A DNA stretch of 64,000 bases. Origin: Aphanothece sacrum FPU1 (GTDB lineage: Bacteria > Cyanobacteriota > Cyanobacteriia > Cyanobacteriales > Microcystaceae). The position numbers were made by a program, and so were the translations under genes. The notes below the pieces were generated by a model that ran no database searches, had not been told where the DNA came from, and worked only from the letters and a program-made list of their open reading frames with translations. The DNA lies in assembly GCF_003864295.1 (NCBI RefSeq), contig NZ_BDQK01000006.1, positions 124,001 to 188,000 on the forward strand. The letters run 5' to 3'. Positions 1 to 10,503 of the stretch are shown here, one piece after another (position 1 is the first letter of the stretch; every line of letters begins with the position of its first letter).

Positions 1-1
1 T

Positions 2-856
2 CATGGCCATGCTGATATGTTTTTAGTAAAGGCTGGCTCTGGTGTGGCAACGTTGGGTTTACCTGACTCTCCAGGTGTTCCTAAAACGACCACTGTTAAC
101 ACTTTAACCGCCCCCTACAACGATTTAGAAGCAGTTAAAACTCTATTTGCCCAAAATCCTGATGAAATCGCTGGAGTGATTTTAGAGCCTGTGGTGGGCA
201 ATGCTGGATTTATTGTGCCTGAAGCCGGATTTTTAGAAGGTTTACGGGAATTGACCCAAGAAAACGGTTCTTTGCTGGTTTTTGATGAGGTGATGACCGG
301 GTTCCGTCTAGCTTACGGTGGCGCACAAGAACGGTTTGGGGTTACTCCTGATTTAACTACCTTAGGTAAAGTCATCGGTGGCGGTTTACCTGTGGGTGCT
401 TATGGCGGACGCAAAGATATTATGTCTATGGTAGCCCCGGCTGGCCCTATGTATCAAGCGGGAACTTTATCGGGTAATCCTTTGGCCATGACTGCGGGGA
501 TTAAAACCTTGGAATTGTTGCAAAAGCCGGGTACTTATGAATATTTAGAGAAAATCACGAAAAAACTCACTGAAGGATTGCTAGATGTGGCTAAGGCTGC
601 CGGACATCAGGTCTGTGGTGGTCATCTGGGTGCTATGTTTGGCTTATTTTTTGCATCAGGACCGGTTTATAATTACGAGGACGCTAAAAAGTCTGATACG
701 ACTAAATTCGGTCGTTTCCATCGTAGAATGCTCGAAAGAGGGATTTATCTTGCTCCTTCTCAATTTGAAGCCGGTTTTACTTCTTTGGCCCATACCCAAG
801 AAGATATTGAACGTACCTTAAATGCGGCCCAAGTCGTTCTTTCGTCTCTCTCATAG
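2..856 (+). CDS. hemL: Glutamate-1-semialdehyde 2,1-aminomutase, C-terminal part (5' end outside window)
   Basis: This PLP enzyme converts glutamate-1-semialdehyde to 5-aminolevulinate, the first committed tetrapyrrole precursor for chlorophyll, haem and bilins. The frame is open from base 2 and begins with the family's [16 protein letters not shown] stretch, so the true start lies upstream. About 285 residues of the usual ~430 are present. The PLP-binding lysine is in [13 protein letters not shown] (codon at 368-370). FDEVMTGFR, which carries the cofactor-ring aspartate, lies upstream of it at about 280-306. The C-terminal end is complete and stops at 856. The call is firm because motif order and length match the family. 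Adjacent tetrapyrrole genes occur at 21.7 kb (bvdR) and 35.6-38.5 kb (chlN, chlL). Confidence 0.96.
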   Translation, partial: HGHADMFLVKAGSGVATLGLPDSPGVPKTTTVNTLTAPYNDLEAVKTLFAQNPDEIAGVILEPVVGNAGFIVPEAGFLEGLRELTQENGSLLVFDEVMTGFRLAYGGAQERFGVTPDLTTLGKVIGGGLPVGAYGGRKDIMSMVAPAGPMYQAGTLSGNPLAMTAGIKTLELLQKPGTYEYLEKITKKLTEGLLDVAKAAGHQVCGGHLGAMFGLFFASGPVYNYEDAKKSDTTKFGRFHRRMLERGIYLAPSQFEAGFTSLAHTQEDIERTLNAAQVVLSSLS

Positions 857-860
857 CAGT

Positions 861-911
861 TTAGCGATCAGTCAAATATCCTTGTGAGGGGTGTGAATTT
901 CTGATCGCTTA
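861..911 (+). terminator. Hairpin downstream of hemL
   Basis: An inverted repeat (TAGCGATCAG at 862-871 and CTGATCGCTTA at 901-911) starts 5 bases after the hemL stop and is followed by a short T-rich stretch. The position suggests a transcription terminator. The loop is long (about 29 bases) and there is no strong T run, so confidence is moderate. The rest of the interval up to 1136 shows no gene. Confidence 0.45.
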
Positions 912-1136
912 ACACATTTTAGAAAAAAATACAAACTAATGATCCAAAACTTAATATATAGGACACAAGTACTAAATAGATTAATGGCTTAAAATCTGTT
1001 TTATTAAGATCAGGTGAATAAGGCGGCAAGTATTTTAACTGACAACCTGCCGATTCAATTAATTCTTTAATACGTCATTTTAGTGAGTTTGCCTTCCTCT
1101 GATAAGCGAGAAAAAACGAGGCAATGTCTATTTTAC

Positions 1137-1676
1137 TTATTTTAAATCTAATAAACCCTGTTCTTTTAGTTTAGGATTAAAGCGTATTTCTAGCTGACTT
1201 CCTCTGTTTTCTAAAGTTTGTTTTATCTCAGTTTCAATTCTTCTAGCGAGTGATTTAAGTAATTTCATTTTAGATAATTCATCTCCATTATTATAGGTTT
1301 GTTTTTCATCTTCGGTAATAAATATTTTAGCATCAATGGGATCTGTCCAGCTTTTTTCTTCTGATTCACTTGCGAATAAATTTACTCCATTTTCTGTAAT
1401 CCATGCTTGTTTTATTTCTTCTAAAATTGTGCGACTAGGACGAGTAATTGTTTGTATTTTAATCCAATAACAGTTATCAGGTTTACGGACTAAATGTTGT
1501 TTTAAGCTTAAATAGATGTCACGGGAATAGCCAACAAATTGAAGCTCTTTTTCTTGATTAAAAATAGCATAAACACCGATCTGATTTTGCAATTCTTCAG
1601 GTAATAATCCATTATTATCTAAGTAAGAAATATATTCTAAGTTAGTTAATTGGAGAATTTCAGTTTCAGTAGTCAT
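1137..1676 (-). CDS. GIY-YIG nuclease superfamily protein
   Basis: This 179-residue soluble protein resembles a small GIY-YIG fold. GVYAIF (about residues 34-39) stands for the GIY half, and LQFVGYSRDIYLSLKQHL supplies the YIG-like half plus the conserved arginine. A following ILEEIKQAWITENG segment carries the conserved glutamate and asparagine region. The C-terminal half (about 115-179) is charged and has no recognised domain. Such proteins are widespread in cyanobacteria and lack a known role. Nuclease activity is a family expectation and is not shown here. It is monocistronic, with no obvious functional link to hemL or the neighbouring hypothetical gene. Confidence 0.75.
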   Translation of the reverse strand: MTTETEILQLTNLEYISYLDNNGLLPEELQNQIGVYAIFNQEKELQFVGYSRDIYLSLKQHLVRKPDNCYWIKIQTITRPSRTILEEIKQAWITENGVNLFASESEEKSWTDPIDAKIFITEDEKQTYNNGDELSKMKLLKSLARRIETEIKQTLENRGSQLEIRFNPKLKEQGLLDLK

Positions 1677-1738
1677 ACAGTTTTTTTCGGCTTAATAAAT
1701 AGGATAAAGTTACATTTAAAAGCATGGCTTTTTCAAAT

Positions 1739-1810
1739 GAGATGTAAATGTGGAATGGGCATCTTGCCCGTAACAGGCTAGAAGCAGTGTACTACAAGAT
1801 TTTACATCTC
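1739..1810. repeat. Small inverted-repeat element with inner hairpin
   Basis: Ten-base arms GAGATGTAAA (1739-1748) and TTTACATCTC (1801-1810) enclose a second short hairpin, GGGCA-TCT-TGCCC (1757-1769). It lies between two minus-strand hypothetical genes. It could be a dispersed cyanobacterial repeat or act as terminator for the upstream-lying gene at 1847-2170. No second copy was seen in the window. Confidence 0.5.
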
Positions 1811-1846
1811 AACTGTAAATATTATAGTCCTTAAGTCAAGACAATA

Positions 1847-2170
1847 TTATTCAATTTTTTGATAAATTGCACAGAGACGACTAGGGTTAAAAATTTTAGC
1901 TTTAAACATGAAATTTGGGGGGACATTAATAATAATATATTCATCAGAATTATAATAAGGTTCAAATTCTGTGGGCATTCCTTTTGGGGTTTGAATACTG
2001 TAAGGAACTGGTTGAAATAGCAGTTCAGTAAATTTGAGGTTTTGAGCGGGAATTTGTTGACTTATTTGCTCAATAAATTGCTCGTTTGTCAAGAGATTAA
2101 ATAAGATTTCTTGCCCTTCTGGGGTAAGGGTGAAACTAGCGTCAAAGTTTTCAACGATTTTAAGACCCAT
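1847..2170 (-). CDS. Small hypothetical protein
   Basis: I do not recognise this 107-residue protein. The reading frame is intact, starts with ATG (MGLKIVENF) and has no signal peptide or membrane segment. The middle is hydrophilic with QQ- and P-rich patches, and the C-terminal part (IIINVPPNFMFKAKIFNP) has beta-strand-like character. It stands alone between repeat elements. It could be a genuine orphan cyanobacterial gene; function cannot be assigned. Confidence 0.5.
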   Translation of the reverse strand: MGLKIVENFDASFTLTPEGQEILFNLLTNEQFIEQISQQIPAQNLKFTELLFQPVPYSIQTPKGMPTEFEPYYNSDEYIIINVPPNFMFKAKIFNPSRLCAIYQKIE

Positions 2171-2348
2171 TGTTAATTTACTTGAGATTGGAACAACTTA
2201 CATTATCATACAGGAAATGTCTGAACCTATTACAAGAGATTTGACTTATTTTGTAATGATACTTAACAACCTGAGTTCGGTGTTAGGAGTTCGGAATTCG
2301 GAGTTTTCCCTTGACTTTTTTCGTGATAGTTATCAAAATTATGATGTG

Positions 2349-2476
2349 TAAGCTAAGACGCATTTAAACAGGGTATTTAGTATTTAGTACAAAAGCTTAA
2401 ACTCCTTCTCCGGTGCTCCCTTTGCTCCGGCGCTCCCCTGCAATCTCAACTAGCAATTTATATGCTTAACAGCTTA
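2349..2476. mobile_element. MITE-like repeat, family B, copy 1
   Basis: A 128-base element has imperfect terminal inverted repeats: left end TAAGCTAAGACGCATTTAAA, right end TATGCTTAACAGCTTA read inward. A second copy lies at 18948-19067. The interior carries a C-rich tract (about 2401-2442), a kind of sequence that recurs near 27451-27487. No coding capacity. It fills most of the gap between the hypothetical gene ending at 2170 and the reductase gene; the remainder of that gap shows nothing. Confidence 0.7.
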
Positions 2477-2508
2477 GGAGTTCAGTATGATTCTGAACTC
2501 CTATATTT

Positions 2509-3621
2509 TTAACTGACTTTGGTTTGTGGATAAGTAGGAAAATCAATATATCCTTCTTTTTCAAAAGAATACCAATCTTTCATCTGTGCAGGAGGATTTA
2601 AAGGCCAATTATTGGTAAATCTTTCTACTAAATCAGGGTTGCTAATAAAAGGTCTTCCAAAGGCTATTAAATCTGCATTTCCGACTTTAATTGTTTCTTC
2701 TGCACTCTCTTGAGTATAACCACAATTTCCCATTAATGGGCCATTAAATACAGTTCTAAATTCAGCTAATGTCATCGGTTCTCCTAATTCATGAAAGCCA
2801 AATTCTAAGCCATCTACTACATGAAGATAAGCCAAATTATAACTATTTAATTGTTGAGCGACATAAAGAAATGTTTCCCTGTAATCAGGGGAACCCATAT
2901 CATTATAAATTCCGTTAGGAGAAATTCTCACCGCCAGTTTATTAGCAGGATAAACGGTTAAAATAGCCTCAATTATTTCTTGAAGAAAGCGATAACGGTT
3001 TTCTAGACTTTCACCATATTTATCTGTACGGTGATTGGTTTTTGATTGTAGGAATTGATCAATTAAATAGCCATTTGCGCCATGAATTTCTACACCATCA
3101 AATCCGGCTTTTTTTGCTCTTTCTGCTGCTAGACGGTAATCTTCAACAATGCGGGGAATTTCTTGGGTTTCTAAAGCGCGAGGGGTTTCATATTGTTGTT
3201 TACCTATGGGAGTATGAACATAGTCTCCATTAAGTTTAATAGCAGAGGCAGAAACGGGAAGTTGATTATTTTCTTGAAAACTACTATGAGAGGCTCGTCC
3301 ACAATGCCAAAGCTGCATAAAAATAGGAGTTTTTTTGTCATGAACTGCCTCTGTTATTTGTGTCCATCCTTGTGTTTGTTCTTCTGAATAAATACCTGGA
3401 CTTTGTACCCATCCACAACCTTGTTCAGAGATTGATGCGGCTTCACTAATAATTAATCCTGCTGATGATCTTTGGCGATAATATTCGGCCATCATAGCAT
3501 TAGGGATTCTTTCTTCTCCTGCTCTAGCACGGGTTAAAGGAGCCATTATTACACGATTTTTTAAGATTAAATCTCCTAACTGAAATGAGCTTAATAAGTT
3601 GGGTGAAGCTATGGTATCCAT
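2509..3621 (-). CDS. nemA: Old Yellow Enzyme family alkene reductase (NemA-like)
   Basis: This is an FMN-dependent NAD(P)H ene-reductase of 370 residues. Members reduce activated C=C bonds such as N-ethylmaleimide, enones and nitro compounds, and are cytosolic. Family marks are NRVIMAPLTRARA near the N-terminus (FMN binding), QLWHCGRASH (about 100-110), VEIHGANGYLIDQFLQ with the substrate-binding histidine/asparagine pair and catalytic tyrosine region (about 178-193), and the phosphate-binding AFGRPFISNPDLVERF near residue 325. Length is typical. It is monocistronic, with its 3' end facing a repeat element. The physiological substrate is unknown, and the symbol reflects similarity to the NemA group only. 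Confidence 0.88.
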   Translation of the reverse strand: MDTIASPNLLSSFQLGDLILKNRVIMAPLTRARAGEERIPNAMMAEYYRQRSSAGLIISEAASISEQGCGWVQSPGIYSEEQTQGWTQITEAVHDKKTPIFMQLWHCGRASHSSFQENNQLPVSASAIKLNGDYVHTPIGKQQYETPRALETQEIPRIVEDYRLAAERAKKAGFDGVEIHGANGYLIDQFLQSKTNHRTDKYGESLENRYRFLQEIIEAILTVYPANKLAVRISPNGIYNDMGSPDYRETFLYVAQQLNSYNLAYLHVVDGLEFGFHELGEPMTLAEFRTVFNGPLMGNCGYTQESAEETIKVGNADLIAFGRPFISNPDLVERFTNNWPLNPPAQMKDWYSFEKEGYIDFPTYPQTKVS

Positions 3622-3771
3622 TGTTTTATTTCTGGGTTAGTATCTTACCTATCTTATCTTATTATGGTTCATTTTTTCAGAGAGCTTTACTTTTAACAGA
3701 CTTGAGATATTTTCTAAAATTGTGCCATAATAATGTATACTAAAAATAGTTTAATCATTTTCTTTGCGCCG

Positions 3772-5082
3772 ATGACCACTGCGATCGCTTCACAACTAGA
3801 ATTATTAATAGATTCTCCTAAGACAATTATTCCTTGGGAAACGATAGAATCATCCTGGAAAACGCGCATAGAATCAGCAATTATTGATAATTTTTCTCCT
3901 TATTACTTAACTGTTCCTTCAGATATTGATACTTTATCTCAAATAGTTCAATTTGCTAGTCATCATCAATGGTCAATTCTTCCCTGTGGCAACGGCACTA
4001 AGCTAAACTGGGGAGGATTAATAAATAACCCTAAATTAGTTATTAGTACACAACAGCTTAATCGTATTATTGATCATGCGGTCGGTGATTTAACCATTAC
4101 CGTAGAAGCAGGAATAACTTTAGCTCAATTACAAGCTACTCTTAAACAGCATAATCAATTTTTGCCCATTGATCCTAGTTATCCCGATACAGCAACTCTG
4201 GGGGGCATTATAGCAACAGCAGATGCAGGAAGTTGGCAACAACGTTACGGAGGAATGCGGGATTTAGTGTTAGGATTGTCTTTTGTGCGATGGGATGGCA
4301 AAATAGCAAAATGTGGGGGGAAAGTTGTCAAAAATGTGGCAGGATATGACCTAATGAAGTTGTTTACTGGTTCTTATGGCACATTAGGCATGATTTCTCA
4401 GGTTAATTTGAGATTGTATCCCATTCCTGAAGCATCGGGAACTTTGGTGGTAAGTGGAGAGACAAATAGTATAAGTAAAATGGCTCAAAGTCTTCTTAAA
4501 TCAGGATTACAGCCTACCGCTTCCGATATTTTATCCCAATCGGTAGTCAAAACTTTAAATATTGGGGAAGGTATGGGGTTAATTATCCGTTTTCAAAGTA
4601 TACCTGAAAGTGTCAAAGAACAAACCATACAAGTTAATAAGATAGCTCAAGAATTAGGGTTAAGCACTTCTTTTTATTCATCAGAGATAGAAGTTAATCT
4701 ATGGCAAAAATTACAATCTTTAATAACAAGTTCCCAAAGTAATTCTTCTGTAACTTGCAAAATAGGATTAAGACCCAATACCGCAGTTAATTTTCTAGCA
4801 CAACTAGATGAATTAATCCAGCACCAAGGATGGGGTATGATAAATACAAGTCGAGGAATAGGACGATTAAAATTAGAGATAGAACCCAGTTTAGGAACAG
4901 TCAAAAGATTGCGAACTCTGACAGAAGAATATGGAGGCTTTTTAACGATTTTGGATTCTCCTAAATTCTTAAAAAAACAGATAGAACCTTGGGGATATCG
5001 AGGGAATGCTTTACCCCTAATGGAGAAAATAAAACAACAATTTGATCCTCAAAATATCTTTAGTCCTTCCCGTTTTTTCTAA
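3772..5082 (+). CDS. glcE: Glycolate oxidase/dehydrogenase, FAD-binding subunit GlcE
   Basis: This is the FAD-binding subunit of a glycolate dehydrogenase complex that oxidises photorespiratory 2-phosphoglycolate-derived glycolate to glyoxylate. The N-terminal FAD-binding type 4 (PCMH) domain is evident from ILPCGNGTKLNWGG (residues ~70-83), ITVEAGITLAQL and the GGIIATADAGSWQQRYGGMRDLVLG stretch around 4200-4290. The C-terminus ends in the family's FDPQNIFSPSRFF. I chose the ATG at 3772 (MTTAIASQLE) because the 13 residues from the upstream in-frame ATG at 3733 are hydrophobic and unlike the family. A HIP1 octamer lies at the start (3781). glcF follows after 24 bases, so the two form an operon. 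Confidence 0.9.
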   Translation: MTTAIASQLELLIDSPKTIIPWETIESSWKTRIESAIIDNFSPYYLTVPSDIDTLSQIVQFASHHQWSILPCGNGTKLNWGGLINNPKLVISTQQLNRIIDHAVGDLTITVEAGITLAQLQATLKQHNQFLPIDPSYPDTATLGGIIATADAGSWQQRYGGMRDLVLGLSFVRWDGKIAKCGGKVVKNVAGYDLMKLFTGSYGTLGMISQVNLRLYPIPEASGTLVVSGETNSISKMAQSLLKSGLQPTASDILSQSVVKTLNIGEGMGLIIRFQSIPESVKEQTIQVNKIAQELGLSTSFYSSEIEVNLWQKLQSLITSSQSNSSVTCKIGLRPNTAVNFLAQLDELIQHQGWGMINTSRGIGRLKLEIEPSLGTVKRLRTLTEEYGGFLTILDSPKFLKKQIEPWGYRGNALPLMEKIKQQFDPQNIFSPSRFF

Positions 5083-5106
5083 TTCACTTTAAACCTTTTT
5101 AGACTT

Positions 5107-6468
5107 ATGCAACTTTCAGAAAATCTGAGTAAATCGTTCAACTTTCAAGAAGCTTTAGACGAAGAAATAAAAGGATTTGATAGCAAAAATCCTCCTAAAC
5201 AAGAATTAATTGACGCTTGTGTTCACTGTGGATTTTGTTTATCAACTTGTCCCAGTTATCGAGTGATTGGAAAAGAAATGGACTCTCCCAGGGGTAGGAT
5301 TTACTTAATGAATGCTATTAGTAAAGGAGAAGCTAGTTTAGATGAAACCACTACCCAACATTTTGATAGTTGTTTAGGGTGTTTAGCTTGTGTTTCTACT
5401 TGTCCTTCTGGGGTACAATATGATAATTTAATTGCAGCAACTCGACCTCAAGTTGAACGTAATCAACCCCGAAGTTTAGGGGATAATTTCATTAGAAGTA
5501 TCATTTTTAATCTGTTTCCCTATCCTGAACGATTACAGATTTTTTTACCCTTACTTTGGTTATATCAAAAATTAGGCATTCAAAAAATAGTTAGAACAAC
5601 AGGAGTCTTAAAAATAATTTCTCCTCGTTTAGTGGCAATGGAATCTATTTTACCAGAAATTACCTTAAAATCTTTTACTCAAAAATATCCTGATGTTATT
5701 CCCGCACAAGGAAAAAAACGCTATCGAGTGGGAATGGTTTTAGGATGTGTTCAACGGTTATTTTTCTCTCCGGTTAATGAAGCAACTGTAAGGGTTTTAA
5801 CTGCGAATGGATGCGAAGTTGTTATCCCGAAAACTCAAGGATGTTGTGCTGCTTTACCTGCACATCAGGGACAAGAACAACAAGCACAAACCTTAGCTAA
5901 ACAAATGATAGATAGTTTTGTCGGAACTGATGTTGATTATATCATTATTAATGCGGCAGGATGTGGACATACTTTAAAAGAATATAATCATATTTTAGCG
6001 GATGTTCCAGAATATCAAGAGAAGGCTAAAACCTTTGTTTCTCAAGTGAGAGATGTGCAGGAATTTTTAGCTGAAGTGGGGTTAACTTCTCCTTTATCTC
6101 CCCTAACAGAAGGAGAATTAAAAATAGTTTATCAAGATGCTTGTCATCTCTTACATGGACAAAAAATCAGTTTACAACCGCGTCAACTATTACAACAAAT
6201 ACCTGGAGTGATATTAAAAGAACCTATTGATGCTGCTTTGTGTTGTGGCAGTGCAGGAGTTTATAATATGTTACAACCAGAAGTAGCAAATGAATTAGGA
6301 CAACAAAAGGTTAATAATTTAGTTAATACAGGTGCTAATTTAATTGCTTCTCCTAACCCTGGATGTTCTTTACAAATTAAAAAACATTTGAATTTACAAG
6401 GTAAAGAAATGAGTTTAATGCACCCGATGGAGTTATTAGATTATGCTATTAGAGGAGTCAAATTATAG
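5107..6468 (+). CDS. glcF: Glycolate oxidase/dehydrogenase, iron-sulfur subunit GlcF
   Basis: This is the electron-transfer partner of GlcE. Two ferredoxin-type 4Fe-4S motifs lie near residues 38-50 (CVHCGFCLSTCP) and 89-100 (CLGCLACVSTCP). They are followed by two cysteine-rich CCG domains: LGCVQRLFFSP and QGCCAALPAHQGQ in the first, DACHLLHGQK and ALCCGSAGVYN in the second. The length of 453 matches the family. The gene lies 24 bases after glcE and is surely co-transcribed. The stop is only 4 bases from the end of a convergent coiled-coil gene. Reducing equivalents are expected to pass to a quinone pool or similar acceptor, as known for the bacterial complex. Confidence 0.92.
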   Translation: MQLSENLSKSFNFQEALDEEIKGFDSKNPPKQELIDACVHCGFCLSTCPSYRVIGKEMDSPRGRIYLMNAISKGEASLDETTTQHFDSCLGCLACVSTCPSGVQYDNLIAATRPQVERNQPRSLGDNFIRSIIFNLFPYPERLQIFLPLLWLYQKLGIQKIVRTTGVLKIISPRLVAMESILPEITLKSFTQKYPDVIPAQGKKRYRVGMVLGCVQRLFFSPVNEATVRVLTANGCEVVIPKTQGCCAALPAHQGQEQQAQTLAKQMIDSFVGTDVDYIIINAAGCGHTLKEYNHILADVPEYQEKAKTFVSQVRDVQEFLAEVGLTSPLSPLTEGELKIVYQDACHLLHGQKISLQPRQLLQQIPGVILKEPIDAALCCGSAGVYNMLQPEVANELGQQKVNNLVNTGANLIASPNPGCSLQIKKHLNLQGKEMSLMHPMELLDYAIRGVKL

Positions 6469-6472
6469 ATGA

Positions 6473-6853
6473 CTAATTTTCTTGTTTACCTCTAATTAGA
6501 TAACGAACTTCTTCAAGCAGAATATTAAATCTTTCATCACTTTCTGCTTGTCTTTGTTTGATTGATTGTATTTCTTGTTGATGTTGAGCAGCAATTTGTA
6601 ATAATGCTTGAGTAGTTATTCTTAAACCGTCCACACTATCTCGTACCTCAGTAATACTTTCTCGCATTTCAGTAATGCTTTCTCGCATTTCAGTCATACC
6701 TTCTCGCATTTCAGTAATGCTTTCTCGTACCTCAGTAATACTTTCTCGCATTTCAGTCATACCTTCTCGCATTTCACCCATGCTTTCTCGCATCTCATGA
6801 ACGCTTGAAGCTAACTCATCGACCATTTCATCTGTCCAACGTTTAATTGTCAT
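6473..6853 (-). CDS. Coiled-coil heptad-repeat protein
   Basis: This 126-residue protein is dominated by seven-residue repeats of the type MTEMRES/ITEVRES (about residues 20-75). They are encoded by near-perfect 21-base DNA repeats between about 6650 and 6800. The remainder (HQQEIQSIKQRQAESDERFNILLEEVRYLIRG) continues the helical pattern, so a long parallel coiled coil is likely. There is no signal peptide or enzyme motif. Similar small proteins are common in cyanobacteria with no assigned role. Repeat number is likely to vary between strains through slippage. The gene converges on glcF with only 4 bases between. Confidence 0.65.
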   Translation of the reverse strand: MTIKRWTDEMVDELASSVHEMRESMGEMREGMTEMRESITEVRESITEMREGMTEMRESITEMRESITEVRDSVDGLRITTQALLQIAAQHQQEIQSIKQRQAESDERFNILLEEVRYLIRGKQEN

Positions 6854-6958
6854 TTTCTTGTTAGAGGTTATTTTGATTACTACCTATTATTTTAGCTCAG
6901 TTCACTACAACTGGGAGTATTATATAAAGTTTAATAATATTATTTAATTTCTAAATTA

Positions 6959-6967
6959 TGTTATAAT
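6959..6967 (+). promoter_or_regulatory. Extended -10 promoter candidate for mfd
   Basis: TGTTATAAT (6959-6967) is a perfect extended -10 element. The expected start of transcription is near 6974, about 47 bases before the mfd ATG. No convincing -35 box is present, which is compatible with an extended -10 promoter. Prediction by motif only. Confidence 0.45.
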
Positions 6968-7020
6968 AAAGCCTTAGAGATTAGTTAAAAAAACAATTCA
7001 TAATTCAGTTTAAGTTAATT

Positions 7021-10000
7021 ATGGTTTTTTCTTCACTGATTCGTACCTTACAAAAATCTCCCTTAACCCAAGAACTATTAGGGAAACTTAAACAACAAGG
7101 GTACTTAGGATTAAAAGGTGCGCCTCGACTTCCTAAAGGGTTAATTTCTTCAACTTTAGCCCAATCTAATCAGCAAAATTTATTAGTGATTTGTGCTACC
7201 CTCGAAGAAGCAGGAAGATGGGCCGCACAATTAGAAATTATGGGTTGGAAAACGGTTAATTTTTATCCTACTTCTGAAGCTTCTCCCTACGAATCTTTTA
7301 ACCCTGAATCTGAGATGATTTGGGGACAAATGCAAGTACTATCAATTCTAAATAATCAAGTATCAACGAATAATCAGTTAGCTATTGTCACTACAGAAAA
7401 AGCCTTACAACCCCATTTACCTCCCCCGAATATTTTTCAAGATTATTGTCTAACTTTGCAAGTGGGAATGACACAATCTTCTAAAAAAATTGATGAAGTA
7501 TTAGTTAAATTAGGATATGAGAGAGTCTCTTTAGTTGAAACAGAAGGGCAATGGAGTCGCCGAGGTGATATTATTGATATATTTCCTGTTTCTTCAGAAT
7601 TACCTCTGCGTTTAGAATGGTTTGGGGATGAATTAGAAAAAATCCGAGAATTTGATCCCGCAACTCAACGTTCCCTAGATAAAATAGAGCAATTAATATT
7701 AACTCCAACTAGCTTTATTCCCATTATAGCTAATGCAATTAAAGATAAAAATTATTCATTAAATGATTATTTATCTGCCGAAGAACAAGAGAATTTAGAA
7801 CAGAATAATTATCCGCCAGGAATGGGTAGATTTTTAGGATTAGCTTTTGATACTCCTGCTTGTATTTTAGATTATTTAAGAGATAATACGCTGTTAGTTT
7901 TTGATGAAATTGAACAGTGTAACTCTCATAATGATCGCTGGTTAGATTATCTAGATGATAACTGGCAAGAATTAGAACCTAGTGTACCTAAAATTCATCG
8001 AAGATTTAACGAATTATTAGAATTAACTGACAAATTTCCCAGATTATATTTATCTGAATTATCAGAAGTAACTGATACAAAAGCAATAGAATTATCAAGT
8101 CGTCCCATTCCTACTACTCCTAATCAATTTGCCAGACTCGCAGAAATCTTGAGAGGAAAAAGAGAAATTTATAGTGGAATTAGTTTAAATAAATATGCAA
8201 CTTGGTTAATTTCTGCCCAACCTTCCCGTACCGTTTCTTTATTAGAAGAACATGATTGTGCTGCTCAATTTATTCCTAATCCCCGTGATTATCCAGCCAT
8301 CAATAAATTCCAGATTCAAAATACAGCAATTGCTCTAAAATATTCAGGATTAGCTGAATTAGAAGGCTTTATTTTGCCCACTTTTCGGATTGTTGTTGTT
8401 ACAGATAAAGAATTCTTTGGACAGCACGTTTTAGCCACAGCTGGATATGTGCGTAAACGTCGCCGTGCAGCTTCTAAACAAATTGATATTAATCAACTCC
8501 ATCCAGGGGATTATGTAGTTCATAAAAGTCATGGAATTGGTAAATTTTTAAAGTTAGAAAGTTTATCTACTCGTGAATATTTAGTTATTCAATATGAAGA
8601 CGGTTTATTGCGAATTCCGGCGGATTCTCTTGATAGTATTTCTCGCTATCGTCAAACAGGAAATCAACCTCCTGAACTCCATAAAATGTCAGGAAAAGCC
8701 TGGCAAAATACAAAACAAAGAGTCCGTAAATCAATTAAAAAATTAGCGGTTGATTTATTAAATCTATATGCGAAACGCTCAAAACAAGTGGGTTATCCCT
8801 ATGCGTCTGATACTCCTTGGCAACAAGAGTTAGAAGATTCTTTTCCCTATCAACCAACTCCAGATCAATTAAAAGCTATTCAAGAGGTTAAAATAGATTT
8901 AGAAAGCGATCGCCCGATGGATAGATTAGTCTGTGGAGATGTGGGATTTGGGAAAACAGAAGTAGCAGTGCGGGCTATTTTTAAAGCAGTTACTACTGGA
9001 CATAAACAGGTTGTTTTATTAGCCCCAACTACAATTTTAACTCAACAACATTATCATACCCTAAAAGAAAGATTTGCACCCTATCCTATTCAGATTGGTT
9101 TATTAAATAGATTTCGTACAATATCGGAGAAAAAAGACATTGTGCAACGGTTAGCAACCGGGGAATTAGACATAGTAGTAGGGACTCATCAATTATTAGG
9201 AAAAACTGTAAAATTTAAAGATTTGGGATTATTAGTAATTGACGAAGAACAACGATTTGGAGTAAATCAGAAAGAAAAAATTAAAGCAATAAAAACTCAA
9301 GTTGATGTTTTAACATTGAGTGCCACACCTATTCCAAGAACCTTATATATGTCTCTTTCAGGAATACGAGAAATGAGTTTGATTACGACTCCTCCCCCTT
9401 CTCGTCGCCCTATTAAAACCCATTTATCTAGTTATAATGTTGATGTGATTAGAACTGCTATCCGTAACGAATTAGATAGAGGTGGACAGATTTTTTATGT
9501 AGTTCCTAGAGTCGAAGGAATTGAAGAAGTTGCCGGACAATTAAAAAAAATGGTTCCCAGTGCTAGAATATTAGTAGCTCATGGTCAAATGGATGTCAAT
9601 GAATTAGAAATAACTATGTTAGAATTTAATAATGGAGAGGCTGATATTTTAGTCTGTACAACCATTATTGAATCAGGATTAGATATTCCTAGAGTTAATA
9701 CTATTATTGTCGAAGATTCGCAAAAATTTGGATTATCTCAACTGTATCAATTAAGAGGTCGAGTCGGACGTTCAGGTATACAAGCCCATGCTTGGTTATT
9801 ATATCCCAGTAAGGGAGAATTAACAGAAACTGCCCGACAAAGATTAAGAGCATTACAAGAATTTAGTCAATTAGGTTCGGGGTATCAATTAGCAACTCGT
9901 GACATGGAAATTAGAGGAGTTGGGAACTTATTGGGAGCAGAACAATCAGGACAAATGGAAGCCATTGGTTTTGAATTTTATATGGAAATGTTACAAGAGG

Positions 10001-10503
10001 CAATTAAAGAAATTCAAGGTCAAGAAATTCCAAAAGTAGAAGATACTCAAATCGATTTACAATTAACTGCCTTTATTCCGGCAGATTATATACCAGATTT
10101 ACAACAAAAAATTGATGCTTACCGAACAATTACTTTAGCTAATTCTAAAGAAGATTTAACACAAATTGCAGCAGATTGGATTGATCGTTATGGGAAAATT
10201 CCTTCTTCTGTGCAACAATTATTTGCTATAATAGAGTTAAAACAAATTGCTAAATCTTTAGGATTTTCTCGTATTAAACCAGAAGGAAAAGAACATATAG
10301 TATTAGAAACTCCCATGGAAGAACCCGCTTGGAAACTGTTACAAGAAAATTTACCCAATCATTTGCGATCGCGCTTTGTTTATAGTCCAAAAAAAGTAAC
10401 AGTAAGAGGATTAGGAATTGTAAGACCGAATAAACAATTAGAAAGTTTAATCGAATGGTTAGGGAAGATGAAAGGAGCTTTGCCTGAACAAAAAATAGAA
10501 TAG
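7021..10503 (+). CDS. mfd: Transcription-repair coupling factor Mfd
   Basis: Mfd is an ATP-dependent DNA translocase. It removes RNA polymerase stalled at lesions and recruits UvrA for nucleotide excision repair. The 1160 residues show the full order: a UvrB-like N-terminal module ([37 protein letters not shown]), the RNA-polymerase-interacting CarD-like domain ([17 protein letters not shown]), and the RecG-like motor with Walker [22 protein letters not shown] as motif [15 protein letters not shown] and QLRGRVGRS (motif VI). The C-terminal TRCF autoinhibitory domain follows. Length is typical. The gene is single and flanked by an intergenic promoter candidate. HIP1 octamers lie inside at 8906 and 10365. 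Confidence 0.97.
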   Translation: MVFSSLIRTLQKSPLTQELLGKLKQQGYLGLKGAPRLPKGLISSTLAQSNQQNLLVICATLEEAGRWAAQLEIMGWKTVNFYPTSEASPYESFNPESEMIWGQMQVLSILNNQVSTNNQLAIVTTEKALQPHLPPPNIFQDYCLTLQVGMTQSSKKIDEVLVKLGYERVSLVETEGQWSRRGDIIDIFPVSSELPLRLEWFGDELEKIREFDPATQRSLDKIEQLILTPTSFIPIIANAIKDKNYSLNDYLSAEEQENLEQNNYPPGMGRFLGLAFDTPACILDYLRDNTLLVFDEIEQCNSHNDRWLDYLDDNWQELEPSVPKIHRRFNELLELTDKFPRLYLSELSEVTDTKAIELSSRPIPTTPNQFARLAEILRGKREIYSGISLNKYATWLISAQPSRTVSLLEEHDCAAQFIPNPRDYPAINKFQIQNTAIALKYSGLAELEGFILPTFRIVVVTDKEFFGQHVLATAGYVRKRRRAASKQIDINQLHPGDYVVHKSHGIGKFLKLESLSTREYLVIQYEDGLLRIPADSLDSISRYRQTGNQPPELHKMSGKAWQNTKQRVRKSIKKLAVDLLNLYAKRSKQVGYPYASDTPWQQELEDSFPYQPTPDQLKAIQEVKIDLESDRPMDRLVCGDVGFGKTEVAVRAIFKAVTTGHKQVVLLAPTTILTQQHYHTLKERFAPYPIQIGLLNRFRTISEKKDIVQRLATGELDIVVGTHQLLGKTVKFKDLGLLVIDEEQRFGVNQKEKIKAIKTQVDVLTLSATPIPRTLYMSLSGIREMSLITTPPPSRRPIKTHLSSYNVDVIRTAIRNELDRGGQIFYVVPRVEGIEEVAGQLKKMVPSARILVAHGQMDVNELEITMLEFNNGEADILVCTTIIESGLDIPRVNTIIVEDSQKFGLSQLYQLRGRVGRSGIQAHAWLLYPSKGELTETARQRLRALQEFSQLGSGYQLATRDMEIRGVGNLLGAEQSGQMEAIGFEFYMEMLQEAIKEIQGQEIPKVEDTQIDLQLTAFIPADYIPDLQQKIDAYRTITLANSKEDLTQIAADWIDRYGKIPSSVQQLFAIIELKQIAKSLGFSRIKPEGKEHIVLETPMEEPAWKLLQENLPNHLRSRFVYSPKKVTVRGLGIVRPNKQLESLIEWLGKMKGALPEQKIE

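Noticed and set aside
585-821. Plus-strand open frame of 78 codons inside hemL
   Set aside because: It overlaps the well-supported hemL frame completely and has no family-like sequence or separate ribosome site.
2130-2351. 73-codon plus-strand frame across the start of the 1847-2170 gene
   Set aside because: It overlaps the hypothetical gene antisense, ends at the edge of a MITE and has low-complexity coding.
3733-3771. Upstream ATG as start of glcE
   Set aside because: The 13 extra residues are hydrophobic and unlike GlcE; the ATG at 3772 gives the usual N-terminus.
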